This document shows positions 26,143-35,399 of a stretch of 64,000 bases of DNA, one piece after another. A program made the translations under genes and the position numbers. The first letter of the stretch is position 1, and each line of letters begins with the position of its first letter. Below the pieces are notes generated by a model. The model made no database searches. It was given only the letters and a program-made list of their open reading frames with translations, and was not told the origin of the DNA. This DNA is from Acidobacteriota bacterium (lineage in GTDB: Bacteria; Acidobacteriota; UBA6911; RPQK01; JAJDTT01): NCBI GenBank assembly GCA_028874215.1, contig JAPPLF010000028.1, forward strand, positions 1-64,000, written 5' to 3'.

Positions 26143-27485
26143 GCCGCGCCTCCCGAGAACTCCTCCAGGAACGAGGTCCCATAGTTTCCCTTCAGGAAGT
26201 CGGGGTGGCGGATCACCCTTCGGTGGAAGGGCAGGGTGGTCTCGATCCCCTCCACGATGAAGGTGTCCAAGGCCCGGTTCAGCCGGGAGATGGCCTCTTC
26301 CCGGTCGTTGCCGTGGGCGATGAGTTTGGCGATGAGGGAATCGTAGTGAGGTGAAATGACGCAATCCGTATAGGCTGCGGAATCGACCCGGATACCGGGC
26401 CCTCCCGGAGCATGGTAGGCATGGATTCGGCCTGGCGACGGAGTGAAGGTCTCGGACGATTCGGCGTTGAGCCGGCATTCGATGCTGCTTCCCCGGAAGG
26501 CCACGTCCTCCTGGGAAAAGTCCAGAGGAAAGCCCGCGGCGATCAGGATCTGCTGTTTCACGATGTCGATTCCCGTAATCATCTCCGTCACCGGATGCTC
26601 GACCTGGATCCTGGTGTTCATCTCGATGAAGTAATGGTTGCCCTCCTGGTCGAACAGAAACTCCACCGTCCCGGCGTTCTGATAGCCGATCTGCTTCAGG
26701 GCCTGCACCACCTGGCTTCCCAGCTCCATTCGCCTGCCGGGGCTGAGAAACGGGCTGGGAGACTCCTCCACCAGTTTCTGGTGCCGCCGCTGGATGGAAC
26801 AGTCACGCTCCCCCAGGTGGACGATGTTTCCTTGCTCGTCGGCCAGGACCTGGAACTCGATATGGCGCGGGTTCTCGAGATACCGCTCCAGATAGACCTG
26901 GGAGTTGCCGAATGCGCTTTCCGCCTCGGACTGGACCAGTGACAGGGAATCCAGGAATTCCTGTTCCCGGCGAATGATACGCATCCCTTTCCCGCCGCCT
27001 CCGGCTGCCGCCTTGATGATGAGGGGAAAGCCGACCTGCCGCGCCAATGCGGTAGGATCCGGGGTTTTCCGGTCAATGACTCCGGTGCCGGGAATGGTGG
27101 GAATTCCCAGGTCCTGAATCGTCTCCCGTGCCCGGGACTTGTCTCCCATGAGGCTGATGGCAGACGCCGAGGGGCCGATGAACCGAATGCCGCAGTTGTC
27201 GCAGACCTCCGCGAAGTGGGAACTCTCGGCCAGATAGCCGTAACCTGGATGGATGGCGTCGACGTTGGTGATTTCGGCCGCGCTGATGATGCTGGGGATG
27301 TTCAGATAGCTGTCGTAGCTTCGGGGCGGGCCGATGCAGACGGCCTCGTCGGAGAAGCGGACATGGAGCAGGTCCCGATCCGCTTCCGAGTAGACTGCGA
27401 CCGTGCGAATGCCCAATTCCTTGCAGGCGGCGACGACACGGAGCGCGATCTCACCCCGGTTGGCGATGAGGATTTTTCTGAACAT
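26139..27485 (-). CDS. accC: Acetyl-CoA carboxylase biotin carboxylase subunit
   Basis: The ATG at 27485 ([17 protein letters not shown]) starts 2 bases beyond the accB stop. The 448-residue product shows the ATP-grasp motifs '[13 protein letters not shown]' and '[16 protein letters not shown]' and the family opening. It carboxylates biotin carried on AccB using ATP and bicarbonate, the first half of malonyl-CoA formation. The accA and accD subunits are not in the window. Confidence 0.96.
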   Translation of the reverse strand: MFRKILIANRGEIALRVVAACKELGIRTVAVYSEADRDLLHVRFSDEAVCIGPPRSYDSYLNIPSIISAAEITNVDAIHPGYGYLAESSHFAEVCDNCGIRFIGPSASAISLMGDKSRARETIQDLGIPTIPGTGVIDRKTPDPTALARQVGFPLIIKAAAGGGGKGMRIIRREQEFLDSLSLVQSEAESAFGNSQVYLERYLENPRHIEFQVLADEQGNIVHLGERDCSIQRRHQKLVEESPSPFLSPGRRMELGSQVVQALKQIGYQNAGTVEFLFDQEGNHYFIEMNTRIQVEHPVTEMITGIDIVKQQILIAAGFPLDFSQEDVAFRGSSIECRLNAESSETFTPSPGRIHAYHAPGGPGIRVDSAAYTDCVISPHYDSLIAKLIAHGNDREEAISRLNRALDTFIVEGIETTLPFHRRVIRHPDFLKGNYGTSFLEEFSGGAA

Positions 27486-27486
27486 G

Positions 27487-27924
27487 CTAGGTGCGGACTT
27501 CGAACAGTGGCTCACCGTATTCGACGGGCTGGCCGTTCTCAACCAGGATGCGAACGATCTGGCCATCCACGTCGCTCTCGATCTGATTGAAGATCTTCAT
27601 GGCCTCGATGATGCAGAGAGTGTCCCCTTCGCGGATGGTGGCTCCGACTTGGACGAAGGAGTCTGCGTCAGGCTTGGGTGAAGAGTAGTAGGTCCCCACC
27701 ATGGGTGCGGTGAAGACGTGAAGGTTTTCCGGGGCGGACACGGGCTCGGCGGGAGCAGTTTCGACGGGAGGGGCCTCCTGAACGGTGGGAGCCGCGGGTT
27801 CAGGCGGCGAGTCGGCACCGCCGCGAAGAATCCGGAGCCGGACTCCTTCCCGTTCCAACTCGAACTCCGCCACATCGAACTCGTCGATGAGCTTCAGTAA
27901 AGATCGGATCTCCCTGGTATTCAT
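27487..27924 (-). CDS. accB: Biotin carboxyl carrier protein of acetyl-CoA carboxylase
   Basis: The 145-residue protein has an N-terminal helical part ([18 protein letters not shown]), a Pro/Ala/Glu-rich linker (about 40-68) and a biotinyl domain with the EAMK motif carrying the biotinylated lysine ('[15 protein letters not shown]'). It shuttles carboxyl groups from AccC to the carboxyltransferase. Adjacent to accC with essentially no gap. Confidence 0.96.
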   Translation of the reverse strand: MNTREIRSLLKLIDEFDVAEFELEREGVRLRILRGGADSPPEPAAPTVQEAPPVETAPAEPVSAPENLHVFTAPMVGTYYSSPKPDADSFVQVGATIREGDTLCIIEAMKIFNQIESDVDGQIVRILVENGQPVEYGEPLFEVRT

Positions 27925-28082
27925 CCTTTTTCCTGCGCCGGCTTCTCCCCGCGCCGTGTAAGTTTAGTCTCCACGGCCCCGCGGGAACAAGTCGGAACGG
28001 CCCAATGCGCCTGGCGACCCACTGTGCGCGCCAGTCGGGGCCGCTCCTCTGCCGGATGGGAAATTTCCCCTTCCTCACTCTT

Positions 28083-29153
28083 TCAGCGGTCCGGGTCGGA
28101 CAACAGCCGGTACCCGGTTTCGGTCACGGCAACCACGTCCTCGATCCGGACGCCCAGACGTCCGGGAAGATAGATCCCCGGTTCCACGGTGAAGACCATG
28201 CCGGGCTCGAGGGTTTGGGGCCGGATCGGTGAGATTCGGGGCAGTTCGTGGACTTCCAGGCCCAGTCCGTGTCCCGTGCCGTGTTGGAAGTGGTTCCCAT
28301 GGCCGGCTTCTTCGATGACGCGTCGAGCCGCCCGATCCACGTCGCTGGACCGGACGCCGGGACGGATGGAGTCCAGCGCCGCGCGCTGCGCTTCCGAGAC
28401 AATGTCGAAGATCTCCGGCTTGCCGACTCCGCGAGGAAGGTGGATGCGGGTGAGATCGCTCAGATACCCTCCCGAGCGGATCCCGAAGTCGATCAGGAGG
28501 AGTTCCTCCTCTCCCCAGATTCGGCCGCCGGCCACGCCGTGGGGCAGGGACGATCGAGGCCCGCTGGCCACGATCGTGGGGAAAGCGGTGCCCTCGCCTC
28601 CGGCCTCGCGCATCTCCATTTCCAGGATGCCCGCCATCCTGACCTCGGCCAGCCCGGGGGAGATTCGGTCGAGAAAGCGGGCGTAGGCCCCCTGCGCCAG
28701 CTCGAAGGCATGGACCAACGCCTCGATTTCGCTGGGTTCCTTGATGGTGCGCAGGGTCTCGATCAGGTCGTGTTCCGGTGCCCACTCGACGGCTGCCGAC
28801 CAGGTCTGGATCCGCAGCCAGAGGTCGCAACTGGCGTGAGTGGCCTCCAACCCGAGTCGTTGCCGAGTGCTCCCGCCGGGAAAATGGTCGTTCAACAGCT
28901 CTTCCAGGGCCTGTTCGAACGAACCCCGAATCAGCCGGGGGGTGCAGTTCGCGGCCGTGGCCCGAGCCTGTTCATGATACCGGGAGTCCACCAGGAGTAT
29001 GGTTTCGTGGCCCAGGCAGCATGCCAGTCCCGCCGAGCCGGTGAAGTTGAAGAGGTAGGCGAGATTGGGCCTGTGCTGGACCAGAAATCCGTCCAGGCCG
29101 CGGCCCTCGATCGCGGTCAGAAAGCGGCCATAGCGGCCCCGAAAGTCGTGCAT
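28083..29153 (-). CDS. M24-family Xaa-Pro aminopeptidase
   Basis: The 356-residue 'pita-bread' metallopeptidase has the five metal ligands: Asp in LLIDFG, Asp in YLSDLTR, His in HGTGHGLG, Glu in FTVEPGIY and Glu in RIEDVV. The N-terminal domain (about 1-125) is of the creatinase/prolidase type. It removes N-terminal residues preceding proline or cleaves Xaa-Pro dipeptides. The pepP-type gene upstream of accB/accC is a conserved arrangement, although efp, often found between them, is absent. Confidence 0.93.
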   Translation of the reverse strand: MHDFRGRYGRFLTAIEGRGLDGFLVQHRPNLAYLFNFTGSAGLACCLGHETILLVDSRYHEQARATAANCTPRLIRGSFEQALEELLNDHFPGGSTRQRLGLEATHASCDLWLRIQTWSAAVEWAPEHDLIETLRTIKEPSEIEALVHAFELAQGAYARFLDRISPGLAEVRMAGILEMEMREAGGEGTAFPTIVASGPRSSLPHGVAGGRIWGEEELLLIDFGIRSGGYLSDLTRIHLPRGVGKPEIFDIVSEAQRAALDSIRPGVRSSDVDRAARRVIEEAGHGNHFQHGTGHGLGLEVHELPRISPIRPQTLEPGMVFTVEPGIYLPGRLGVRIEDVVAVTETGYRLLSDPDR

Positions 29154-29169
29154 CCCCGGACTCTACCAT

Positions 29170-30435
29170 CTACCTGATCCGGGGCGTGATGAAGAAAATA
29201 ATTTCCCGGGTTTCCCGGCTTTGGGAGTTCCTCCGAAAGAGCCTGCCCAGGACCGGGATGCGGCTCAGACCGGGGACCCTCTGCTCCAGCGTACGGTCGA
29301 TGTCCAGGAGGATCCCCCCGATTACGGCCGTACCTTCATGGGGGATCAGAACTACGGTCTGGGATTCGCTGGTGAGGATGGTGGGGATGCCTTGAACGGT
29401 CCGGCTGAAATCGGGGACGTTGTTTTCCACCTTGATTTTCAACAGGACCGTCTTCTCGCGCGTGATCTGCGGCGTCACCAGAAGTCGCAGGGCGGCAGTC
29501 TCGAAGCGGACCGTGGTCGTGAAGTCGTGCTCGACTGGAATCGGAATCCGGGCTCCCTGGGTGATGATGGCCTCTACGTTGTTCAGGGCGGTGACCCGGG
29601 GCTTGGAAAGGATGCGAACTTCTCCGTCTGATTCGGCGGCCGTGAGAAGAGCATCCAGGCGCACGGTGTCCAGCACCGGCACGGCCGCCACGCCGGGAGA
29701 ACCCGATGCCGGCCCCACCGGGGTGCTCATGCGGATGGAGCCCGAGGCGCCCCGGCCGCTCCCCCCCGCCAGCAGGTCGAGCTGGAGGCCCAGGTTCCGG
29801 GCGAAGGTGGTGGTGGCCTCGATGATTCTGGCCTCGATCTCGACTTGACGCTCGGCAACGTCCAGGCGGTCGAGGAGTCGATTCATCTCCGCGACTCGAG
29901 GGGGGATGTCGGTCATCAACACGGTATTGGTCCGGGTGTCCACATCCAACCGGCCCTTCTGACCCAGTTGGTTCTTCAGGCTCTTGGCCGCCTCCTCGGC
30001 GGAGGCGTAGTTCAGGGACCGGGCCACGGTCGCCGGCTCCTGGCTCTCATGTTCCAGTTCCAGCATCTTCCGTTCCCGCTCCTTCTCCGCCCGGAGAGTC
30101 TCTTGACGGGAAATGCGGATCAGGTCGTCCTGTACCGTCCGGGTCAGGGAATGGCTCTTGAGGACCATCTCCACGATCCGGTCCAGGGCCAGCCGCTCCA
30201 CGCGCAGTGTCACGTTTCCCGACACGTCGGAATCGATCACCATGTTGAGGTCGCTCAACTCCGCGACGGTGCGAAAGAAATCCACCAGGGAGGCGTCGAC
30301 CAGGCTCATGGAAACCGGCTGACGCAACGGATCGGGAACCTCTGGGACTTCGGGTCCTGAACCTCTCGTTGAGGAGGCGGCCAGGACCCAGAAGATGAGA
30401 ACCCATCTGCACCGGAGTCGCGGACTGATCGGCAT
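29170..30435 (-). CDS. pilQ: Type IV pilus secretin
   Basis: The 421-residue product begins with a signal peptide (hydrophobic residues 11-20). It has a STN/secretin N0-like domain (about 40-100; 'SLVDASLVDFFRTVAELSDLNMVID'), an N1-type domain ('ADTRTNTVLMTDIPP'-like, about 125-190) and the C-terminal secretin core ('VRILSKPRVTALNNVEAIITQG', 'VPGLSRIPVLGRLFRR', 'EIIFFITPRI'). It forms the outer-membrane pore for pili. It is short for PilQ and lacks AMIN domains. It is the last pil gene in the pilN-O-P-Q order. Confidence 0.9.
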   Translation of the reverse strand: MPISPRLRCRWVLIFWVLAASSTRGSGPEVPEVPDPLRQPVSMSLVDASLVDFFRTVAELSDLNMVIDSDVSGNVTLRVERLALDRIVEMVLKSHSLTRTVQDDLIRISRQETLRAEKERERKMLELEHESQEPATVARSLNYASAEEAAKSLKNQLGQKGRLDVDTRTNTVLMTDIPPRVAEMNRLLDRLDVAERQVEIEARIIEATTTFARNLGLQLDLLAGGSGRGASGSIRMSTPVGPASGSPGVAAVPVLDTVRLDALLTAAESDGEVRILSKPRVTALNNVEAIITQGARIPIPVEHDFTTTVRFETAALRLLVTPQITREKTVLLKIKVENNVPDFSRTVQGIPTILTSESQTVVLIPHEGTAVIGGILLDIDRTLEQRVPGLSRIPVLGRLFRRNSQSRETREIIFFITPRIR

Positions 30436-30443
30436 GGTCTCGG

Positions 30444-30836
30444 CTACCCTCCGGCGGAACGAATTCGCTTCGTGACCCAGGACCGGCCCGTGCCGCTCCC
30501 ATCGACCCGGAAAATCACCCAGTCTCCCGAGACCTCCACCAAGTATCCGTCGGCGAATCGGGCTTTCATGGGAGCCAGGTGGGTCAAGCGGTCGGCTCCT
30601 TGGACCAGGACGAAAACGCCGAGTTTCCCCACGGCTGTCCCTACAATCACCAATTCGGAAATCGCGAGTTGCCGCAAGGGTGCCGTCAATGGAGTCTCCA
30701 TCGTGTGGCGATGCTCCTGGTTTCGAGGCTCGAACGGGTCCGGCTTTCCTTGTGGCGAGTAGACGGCCGGACCTTTTGGGCTGACAACCGCCAGGCTGAG
30801 GATCACGCCGAACTGGAGGAGCGGGACCAGGATCAT
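30444..30836 (-). CDS. pilP: Type IV pilus assembly protein PilP-like
   Basis: The 130-residue protein has an N-terminal hydrophobic segment and the PilP hallmark 'KPDPFEP' (about residue 32), then 'APLRQLAISELVIVGTAVG', typical of the PilP beta-sandwich. PilP is an inner-membrane lipoprotein that links PilN/PilO to the secretin; a clear lipobox cysteine is not visible here. Overlap of 4 bases with pilO and 8 bases from pilQ supports the assignment. Confidence 0.85.
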   Translation of the reverse strand: MILVPLLQFGVILSLAVVSPKGPAVYSPQGKPDPFEPRNQEHRHTMETPLTAPLRQLAISELVIVGTAVGKLGVFVLVQGADRLTHLAPMKARFADGYLVEVSGDWVIFRVDGSGTGRSWVTKRIRSAGG

Positions 30837-31432
30837 GGCGCCTCCTCCTGCTCCGGCTCTTGGTCCGGGTCGAAGTCCTGCAGGTTGATCCGGAAGAAGG
30901 TCAGGGAGATGGAAGCGTCCAGAGTCATCGCCGGAAGGGAAGGGTCCCGGCGGCTGATGGACAGTCTTCGGACGTTGACGATCTCATCCAGTTCCGCGAG
31001 ATCCTGAAAGAATCGGCCCAGACCGTGAAATCCTCCCGCCACGACCAGGTCCAATGGCCAATGGGTCAGGAATTCCTCCACGACCGGGGTCGAGGGAGAG
31101 ACTCGTGTGGGACGCAGACCACGTTGGAGAGCCAGCCGTACGATTTGACTGATGGCCTCGGAACCGGAAGTCTCCCCCTCGACCGGTCCTCCCTCGTCCT
31201 GGAGGAGCGTGCGGTGCTCGCCGAATTCTTCCTTGAGCCTCGTGAGGCGATCCAGGGCCGAGTCGGTCTGATTTTGATGGGTCCGTGCCCGCAGAAATTC
31301 CTGCTCCAGCCCCTCGAGGCGGAATTGGAGCGGACGGATCGTCGAAGCATAGATGGAACCCGCCAGGAGAAGTCCCATGACGGACAGGGAAAGGGCAGGT
31401 TTTTGGCGGACCTTTCGACGAAGCCTCTCCAT
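30833..31432 (-). CDS. pilO: Type IV pilus inner-membrane component PilO
   Basis: The 199-residue product has a single N-terminal transmembrane helix (about 14-32), a coiled-coil stretch (about 35-75) and a ferredoxin-like periplasmic domain ('FLTHWPLDLVVAGGFHGLGRFFQDLAELDEIVNVRRLSI' region). This is the PilO layout. PilO pairs with PilN to form the alignment complex. It shares a 4-base ATGA overlap with pilP and lies 15 bases from pilN. Confidence 0.87.
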   Translation of the reverse strand: MERLRRKVRQKPALSLSVMGLLLAGSIYASTIRPLQFRLEGLEQEFLRARTHQNQTDSALDRLTRLKEEFGEHRTLLQDEGGPVEGETSGSEAISQIVRLALQRGLRPTRVSPSTPVVEEFLTHWPLDLVVAGGFHGLGRFFQDLAELDEIVNVRRLSISRRDPSLPAMTLDASISLTFFRINLQDFDPDQEPEQEEAP

Positions 31433-31447
31433 ACTCGCGTATCCCGG

Positions 31448-31972
31448 TCAGTGCCCGGTTCGGGCAGTGACGGCGAATTGGACGGTGTTCCCTGTTTGTT
31501 CCATGGATCGCAGTTCCACTTTGGAAAATCCGGCGTCCGGATCCAGACGGTCCAGCAGAGTCCCGGCGGCGGAGGGGGTCGCGGCGGTTCCCTCGAGAGT
31601 CAGTGTTCCGTCCTCCCAATCCAGACGGTGCAGGGATAGTTCCTCCCCGGACGGGAACCGGTCCATGAGCCGGTTCCACAGCGAAAGAGGGGATGCCTGG
31701 CGGATCTTGAGTTCCCGGATGCGGTCGCGGCACCGGATCAGGTCTTCGACCGCTTCTTCCCAGCGCCGGACCCTCTTCAGAACTGCTTCCAGTCTCCCTC
31801 GACCGTCGCCGATCGCCGCCAGCCGGGTTTCGCCCGCGTCTGTCCGGGAGTCCAGCGACTGGTGCCAGACGGCGGTTCCCACGAGGATGCAGCATGCGGC
31901 CGCCAGGATCAGCAGTTCGCGTCCCGGCGCCGCCAGAATCGCCGATCGTTTGTGGGTTCCGTTCATCTTCAA
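31448..31972 (-). CDS. pilN: Type IV pilus inner-membrane component PilN-like
   Basis: The 174-residue protein has an N-terminal transmembrane helix (about 19-36), a coiled-coil region (about 45-85) and a PilN-type C-terminal domain with 'LSLWNRLMDRFPSGEELSLHRLDWEDGTLTLEGTA' features in short blocks. PilN usually binds PilM, but no pilM gene lies upstream: the next gene is the divergent rplM. It heads the minus-strand train, so its promoter should lie in 31973-32096. The start at 31972 or the next Met (31966) are both possible. Confidence 0.82.
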   Translation of the reverse strand: MKMNGTHKRSAILAAPGRELLILAAACCILVGTAVWHQSLDSRTDAGETRLAAIGDGRGRLEAVLKRVRRWEEAVEDLIRCRDRIRELKIRQASPLSLWNRLMDRFPSGEELSLHRLDWEDGTLTLEGTAATPSAAGTLLDRLDPDAGFSKVELRSMEQTGNTVQFAVTARTGH

Positions 31973-32029
31973 TGTCCTGAACGTCCCAACTGCCTGGAAC
32001 GCGAACCCAAAGTTCGACAGGGCGCTGCC

Positions 32030-32059
32030 TTGACAAGGAACGGGTCCGTTCGGTAGATT
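32030..32059 (+). promoter_or_regulatory. Sigma-70 type promoter of the rplM cluster
   Basis: TTGACA (32030-32035) and TAGATT (32054-32059) are separated by 18 bases, ending 37 bases before the rplM start codon. Box sequences and spacing are identical to those in front of yceD at 13977. Confidence 0.7.
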
Positions 32060-32096
32060 TCCAGACTCTTGGACTCGTGGGGCGTAGTGTAGCGAG

Positions 32097-32537
32097 ATGA
32101 AGAATTCGAATAAGACGTTTCTTCCTGGTTTCGACGAAATCGACAGGAAGTGGTTCGTCGTGGACGCCAGCGATCAGGTTCTGGGACGCTTGGCGACTCG
32201 TCTGGCTACCCTTCTCATGGGTAAGGACCGGCCGAACTACACCGATTTTCTCGATACCGGCGCATTCGTGATCGTCGTCAACGCCGACAAAGTGCGCCTG
32301 ACCGGGAAGAAGTGGTCCCAGAAGGTCTACTATTCCCACAGCCGTTACCCGGGGGGGCTTAAGGAGATAACGGCCGAGAATCTGCTGCGCCGGTATCCGG
32401 ATCGTCTCGTACGCCTGGCGGTTCGAGGTATGCTGCCGAAGAACAAGTTGGGCAAGAGGATGATCCGGAAACTCAAGATCTATGCTGGCGCCGACCATCC
32501 GCATCAAGCTCAGAAGCCGGAGCCGCTGGCCCTTTAG
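32097..32537 (+). CDS. rplM: 50S ribosomal protein L13
   Basis: The 146-residue product has the L13 features 'WFVVDASDQVLGRLATRLATLL', 'DTGAFVIVVNADKVRLTGKK', 'YSHSRYPGGL' and 'RLVRLAVRGMLPKNKLGKRM' in separate blocks. It is a core large-subunit protein. It heads the translation cluster rplM-rpsI-rpsB-tsf-pyrH-frr, with rpsI 30 bases downstream, and has a consensus promoter upstream. Confidence 0.97.
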   Translation: MKNSNKTFLPGFDEIDRKWFVVDASDQVLGRLATRLATLLMGKDRPNYTDFLDTGAFVIVVNADKVRLTGKKWSQKVYYSHSRYPGGLKEITAENLLRRYPDRLVRLAVRGMLPKNKLGKRMIRKLKIYAGADHPHQAQKPEPLAL

Positions 32538-32567
32538 TTCGTCCCCGCCGACCACAGGAGATCTTCC

Positions 32568-32960
32568 TTGAACGAGGTTCAATACTACGGAACGGGCAAG
32601 AGGAAGTCCGCCACTGCACGAGTGTTCCTGATGCCCGGGGAAGGGCAGATCGTCGTCAACCACGTCGATTTCCAGGAGTACTTCCGCAACCGGACGCAAC
32701 AGGTTGTCGTTCTGCAACCTCTGGCGCAGACGGAGAACAACGACAAGTTCGACGTGTACATCAACGTCAAGGGCGGGGGATATTCCGGACAGGCCGGCGC
32801 CGTCCGGCTGGGAATAGCCCGTGCCCTGCTCCAGTTCGATCCCGATCTCCGCGCTACGCTGAAGAAGGCCGGGCTTCTCAGGCGCGATCAGCGGGTCAAG
32901 GAACGGAAGAAATACGGGCAACCCGGGGCGCGTAAGCGGTTCCAATTTTCCAAGAGGTAG
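32568..32960 (+). CDS. rpsI: 30S ribosomal protein S9
   Basis: Starts at a TTG at 32568 with ACAGGAG upstream. The 130-residue product has '[16 protein letters not shown]', '[21 protein letters not shown]' and the C-terminal '[16 protein letters not shown]' tail that reaches the P-site tRNA. Paired with rplM as in nearly all bacteria. Confidence 0.97.
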   Translation: MNEVQYYGTGKRKSATARVFLMPGEGQIVVNHVDFQEYFRNRTQQVVVLQPLAQTENNDKFDVYINVKGGGYSGQAGAVRLGIARALLQFDPDLRATLKKAGLLRRDQRVKERKKYGQPGARKRFQFSKR

Positions 32961-32974
32961 CCAGGGAGGAATCG

Positions 32975-33886
32975 GTGAGTTCCATTCCCATCAAGCAACT
33001 GCTGGACGCCGGTGTCCATTTCGGGCATCAGACAAGGCGCTGGAATCCGAAGATGAAGCCGTTCATTTTCGGCCAGCGAAACGGCATCCACATCGTCGAT
33101 CTCCGTACCACGCTCCGGTATTTCAAACGGGCCATCGATTTTCTCGTCGAGCGGAGCATCCGGGGGAGTTCCGTGCTGTTCGTCGGCACCAAGAGACAGG
33201 CCCAGGACACCATTGAACGGGAAGCCGAGAGATGCGAGGCCCACTATGTCAACAACCGTTGGCTCGGTGGTCTCCTGACCAATTTTGCGACCGTCCGGAA
33301 CAGCATCAAGCGATACAAGGATCTGGAAGAAAAACGGGTCAACGGCTTCTACGACAAGCTCTCCAAGAAGGAAGTGGCGCGGCTGGAGCGGGAACGCAAA
33401 AAGCTGGACAAGAATCTGCGCGGCATCAGGGACATGGAGCGGCTCCCCGACATCCTCTTCGTGGTGGACACGAACCGGGAGGTCATCGCCGTCAAGGAAG
33501 CCGCCAAGCTGGGCATTCCGGTGATCGCCGTGGTGGACACCAACAGCGATCCTGACGATGTCGACTTCGTGATTCCGGGAAACGACGACGCATTGCGATC
33601 GGTGAGGCTGTTCACTTCCACCATCGCGGATGCGATCCTGGCCGGAAAGGCGATCCGGGAAGCTCGTCTGGCAGAGGCCCGGGAAAAAGCGGCCCGGGAA
33701 AAGGCGGCCCGCGAGAAAGCGGCCCGGGAAAAGGCGGCTCGCGAGAGGGCTCTGCGAGAAAAGGTGCTCCAGGAGAAGGCCGCGCAGGAGCAGGCGGCGC
33801 AGCAGACCTCGACACCGCCCGATGCCGCCGTGGCGGCCACTCCCGCGCCCGCGGTGCCGGCCGCGACTGCCCCCACCTCCGAATAA
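32975..33886 (+). CDS. rpsB: 30S ribosomal protein S2 with Ala/Lys/Glu-rich C-terminal extension
   Basis: The GTG start at 32975 has an AGGGAGGA ribosome-binding site. Residues 1-about 230 are a standard S2 ('[25 protein letters not shown]', '[13 protein letters not shown]', '[19 protein letters not shown]', '[21 protein letters not shown]' in blocks). From about 232 the protein adds some 70 residues: repeated REKAA-type units predicted to form a helix, then an Ala/Pro-rich tail. S2 binds the 30S platform and S1. The extension is encoded by a 15-bp tandem repeat and is probably lineage-specific. Confidence 0.96.
   Translation: MSSIPIKQLLDAGVHFGHQTRRWNPKMKPFIFGQRNGIHIVDLRTTLRYFKRAIDFLVERSIRGSSVLFVGTKRQAQDTIEREAERCEAHYVNNRWLGGLLTNFATVRNSIKRYKDLEEKRVNGFYDKLSKKEVARLERERKKLDKNLRGIRDMERLPDILFVVDTNREVIAVKEAAKLGIPVIAVVDTNSDPDDVDFVIPGNDDALRSVRLFTSTIADAILAGKAIREARLAEAREKAAREKAAREKAAREKAARERALREKVLQEKAAQEQAAQQTSTPPDAAVAATPAPAVPAATAPTSE
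33677..33781 (+). repeat. Tandem 15-bp repeat in the 3' end of rpsB
   Basis: Seven consecutive 15-base units of the type GCCCGGGAAAAGGCG lie between 33677 and 33781. The first four are nearly identical and the last three degenerate. They encode REKAA-type pentapeptides, which form a highly charged helix. The unit count could vary between strains through slippage. Confidence 0.8.
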
Positions 33887-33947
33887 CAACCAGGGCGTCC
33901 GACAGGAAGCGGCGCACCAAGCGTTTCAGCGGGAAGGTCGATCGAAA

Positions 33948-34547
33948 ATGAGTGTAACCGCAGCACAGGTCAAGGCGCTCCGGGACCGGACCGGCGCCGG
34001 AATGATGGAGTGCAAGAGGGCGCTGGTCGAGGCCGATGGAGACTTGGATCGAGGCGTGGTCATCCTTCGCGAACGGGGCCTGGCCGCAGCCGCCAAGAGG
34101 TCTGGCCGCGCCACCAGCGAGGGGACGGTGGGTCAGTACATCCATGCCGGCGGCAAGCTGGGTGTTCTCCTGGAAGTGAATTGTGAGACCGATTTCGTGG
34201 CACGCACCGATGAATTCCAGGAACTCGTCCGGGACCTGGCCATGCAGGTGGCTGCTTCCAACCCCCTTTACGTGCGGCGGGAAGAGGTGGGTTCCGAGGA
34301 GGTCGATCGGGAGAAGGAGATCTACCGAAACCAGGCGCTGGCAACGGGCAAACCTGAATTTATCGTCGAGAGAATCGTCGAGGGCCGCTTGGAAAAGTAC
34401 TACTCCGCCGTGTGCCTTTACGAGCAGCCCTTCGTCAAGGACCCTTCGATCACCGTCGAGCAGTTCATCAAGTCCAAGATCGCCACTTTGAAGGAAAACA
34501 TCACGGCCCGTCGCTTTTGCCGGTTCAAGGTGGGAGAAGAACTCTAG
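33948..34547 (+). CDS. tsf: Elongation factor Ts
   Basis: The ATG at 33948 ([26 protein letters not shown]) is the canonical family start. The 199-residue product has the UBA-like N-domain, the '[22 protein letters not shown]' core signature in blocks, and a short C-terminus. This is the compact form of EF-Ts lacking much of the coiled-coil subdomain of the 283-residue E. coli protein. It exchanges GDP for GTP on EF-Tu. Conserved position after rpsB. Confidence 0.96.
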   Translation: MSVTAAQVKALRDRTGAGMMECKRALVEADGDLDRGVVILRERGLAAAAKRSGRATSEGTVGQYIHAGGKLGVLLEVNCETDFVARTDEFQELVRDLAMQVAASNPLYVRREEVGSEEVDREKEIYRNQALATGKPEFIVERIVEGRLEKYYSAVCLYEQPFVKDPSITVEQFIKSKIATLKENITARRFCRFKVGEEL

Positions 34548-34588
34548 CACCGACGCCGGGGAGTTCCTCGCATTCACAGGAGGCGGTT

Positions 34589-35347
34589 TTGCCCCAGGAG
34601 AGCCAGGCGCCGTTGGGAGACCCGGTCAAGCTGGAACGACCCGCCTACCGGCGGCTTCTCGTCAAGCTCAGCGGCGAGATGCTCATGGGCGAGGGCCACT
34701 TCGGCGTCGATCCCGCCATGATGGAGGGTGTCGCCCTCCAGGTTAAAGAAGTTCACGAACTGGGTGTGGAGACTGCCGTCGTAGTCGGCGGCGGCAACAT
34801 CATTCGCGGTGTGAATGTCAGTGAGGCCGGGTTCGACCGGGCCACGGGCGACTACATGGGCATGCTGGCCACCATCATCAACTCTCTGGCTTTGCAGAAC
34901 GCCCTCGAGAAAAACGACGTCGACACCCGGGTCCTGAGTGCCATCCATGTCTCGGAACTGGCGGAGCCCTTCATTCGGCGGCGAGCTATCCGGCACCTGG
35001 AGAAGAAACGGGTCGTCATCTTCGCGGCCGGCACCGGCAGTCCCTATTTCTCCACCGACACGGCGGCGGCCCTGCGAGCGATGGAAATCCGGGCCGACGC
35101 GATCTTGAAGGGGACCAAAGTCGACGGCGTTTACGATTCGGATCCCCAAGTCAATGCGGATGCCAAACGCTACGACCGGCTGACCTATCTTCAGGTTCTG
35201 GAAAAAGGTCTCAAGGTGATGGACGCAACGGCCATATCGTTGTGCATGGATCACGATCTGCCCATCGTTGTGTTCAGTCTCCGGCAGAAGGGGAACATCA
35301 CGAACGCGGTCCTGGGCAAGAAGGTTGGTTCCGTCATCAGCCACTGA
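34589..35347 (+). CDS. pyrH: UMP kinase
   Basis: A TTG at 34589 with AGGAGG 5 bases upstream gives 252 residues (about 15 before the usual [11 protein letters not shown] start). Motifs are 'LVKLSGEML', '[11 protein letters not shown]', '[19 protein letters not shown]', '[17 protein letters not shown]' and '[11 protein letters not shown]'. It phosphorylates UMP to UDP. Conserved between tsf and frr. Confidence 0.95.
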   Translation: MPQESQAPLGDPVKLERPAYRRLLVKLSGEMLMGEGHFGVDPAMMEGVALQVKEVHELGVETAVVVGGGNIIRGVNVSEAGFDRATGDYMGMLATIINSLALQNALEKNDVDTRVLSAIHVSELAEPFIRRRAIRHLEKKRVVIFAAGTGSPYFSTDTAAALRAMEIRADAILKGTKVDGVYDSDPQVNADAKRYDRLTYLQVLEKGLKVMDATAISLCMDHDLPIVVFSLRQKGNITNAVLGKKVGSVISH

Positions 35348-35399
35348 AACGCCGTTCCCGGTTGGCCCGGGACGCCGAGCGGCTCAAGGGGGGGACAGC

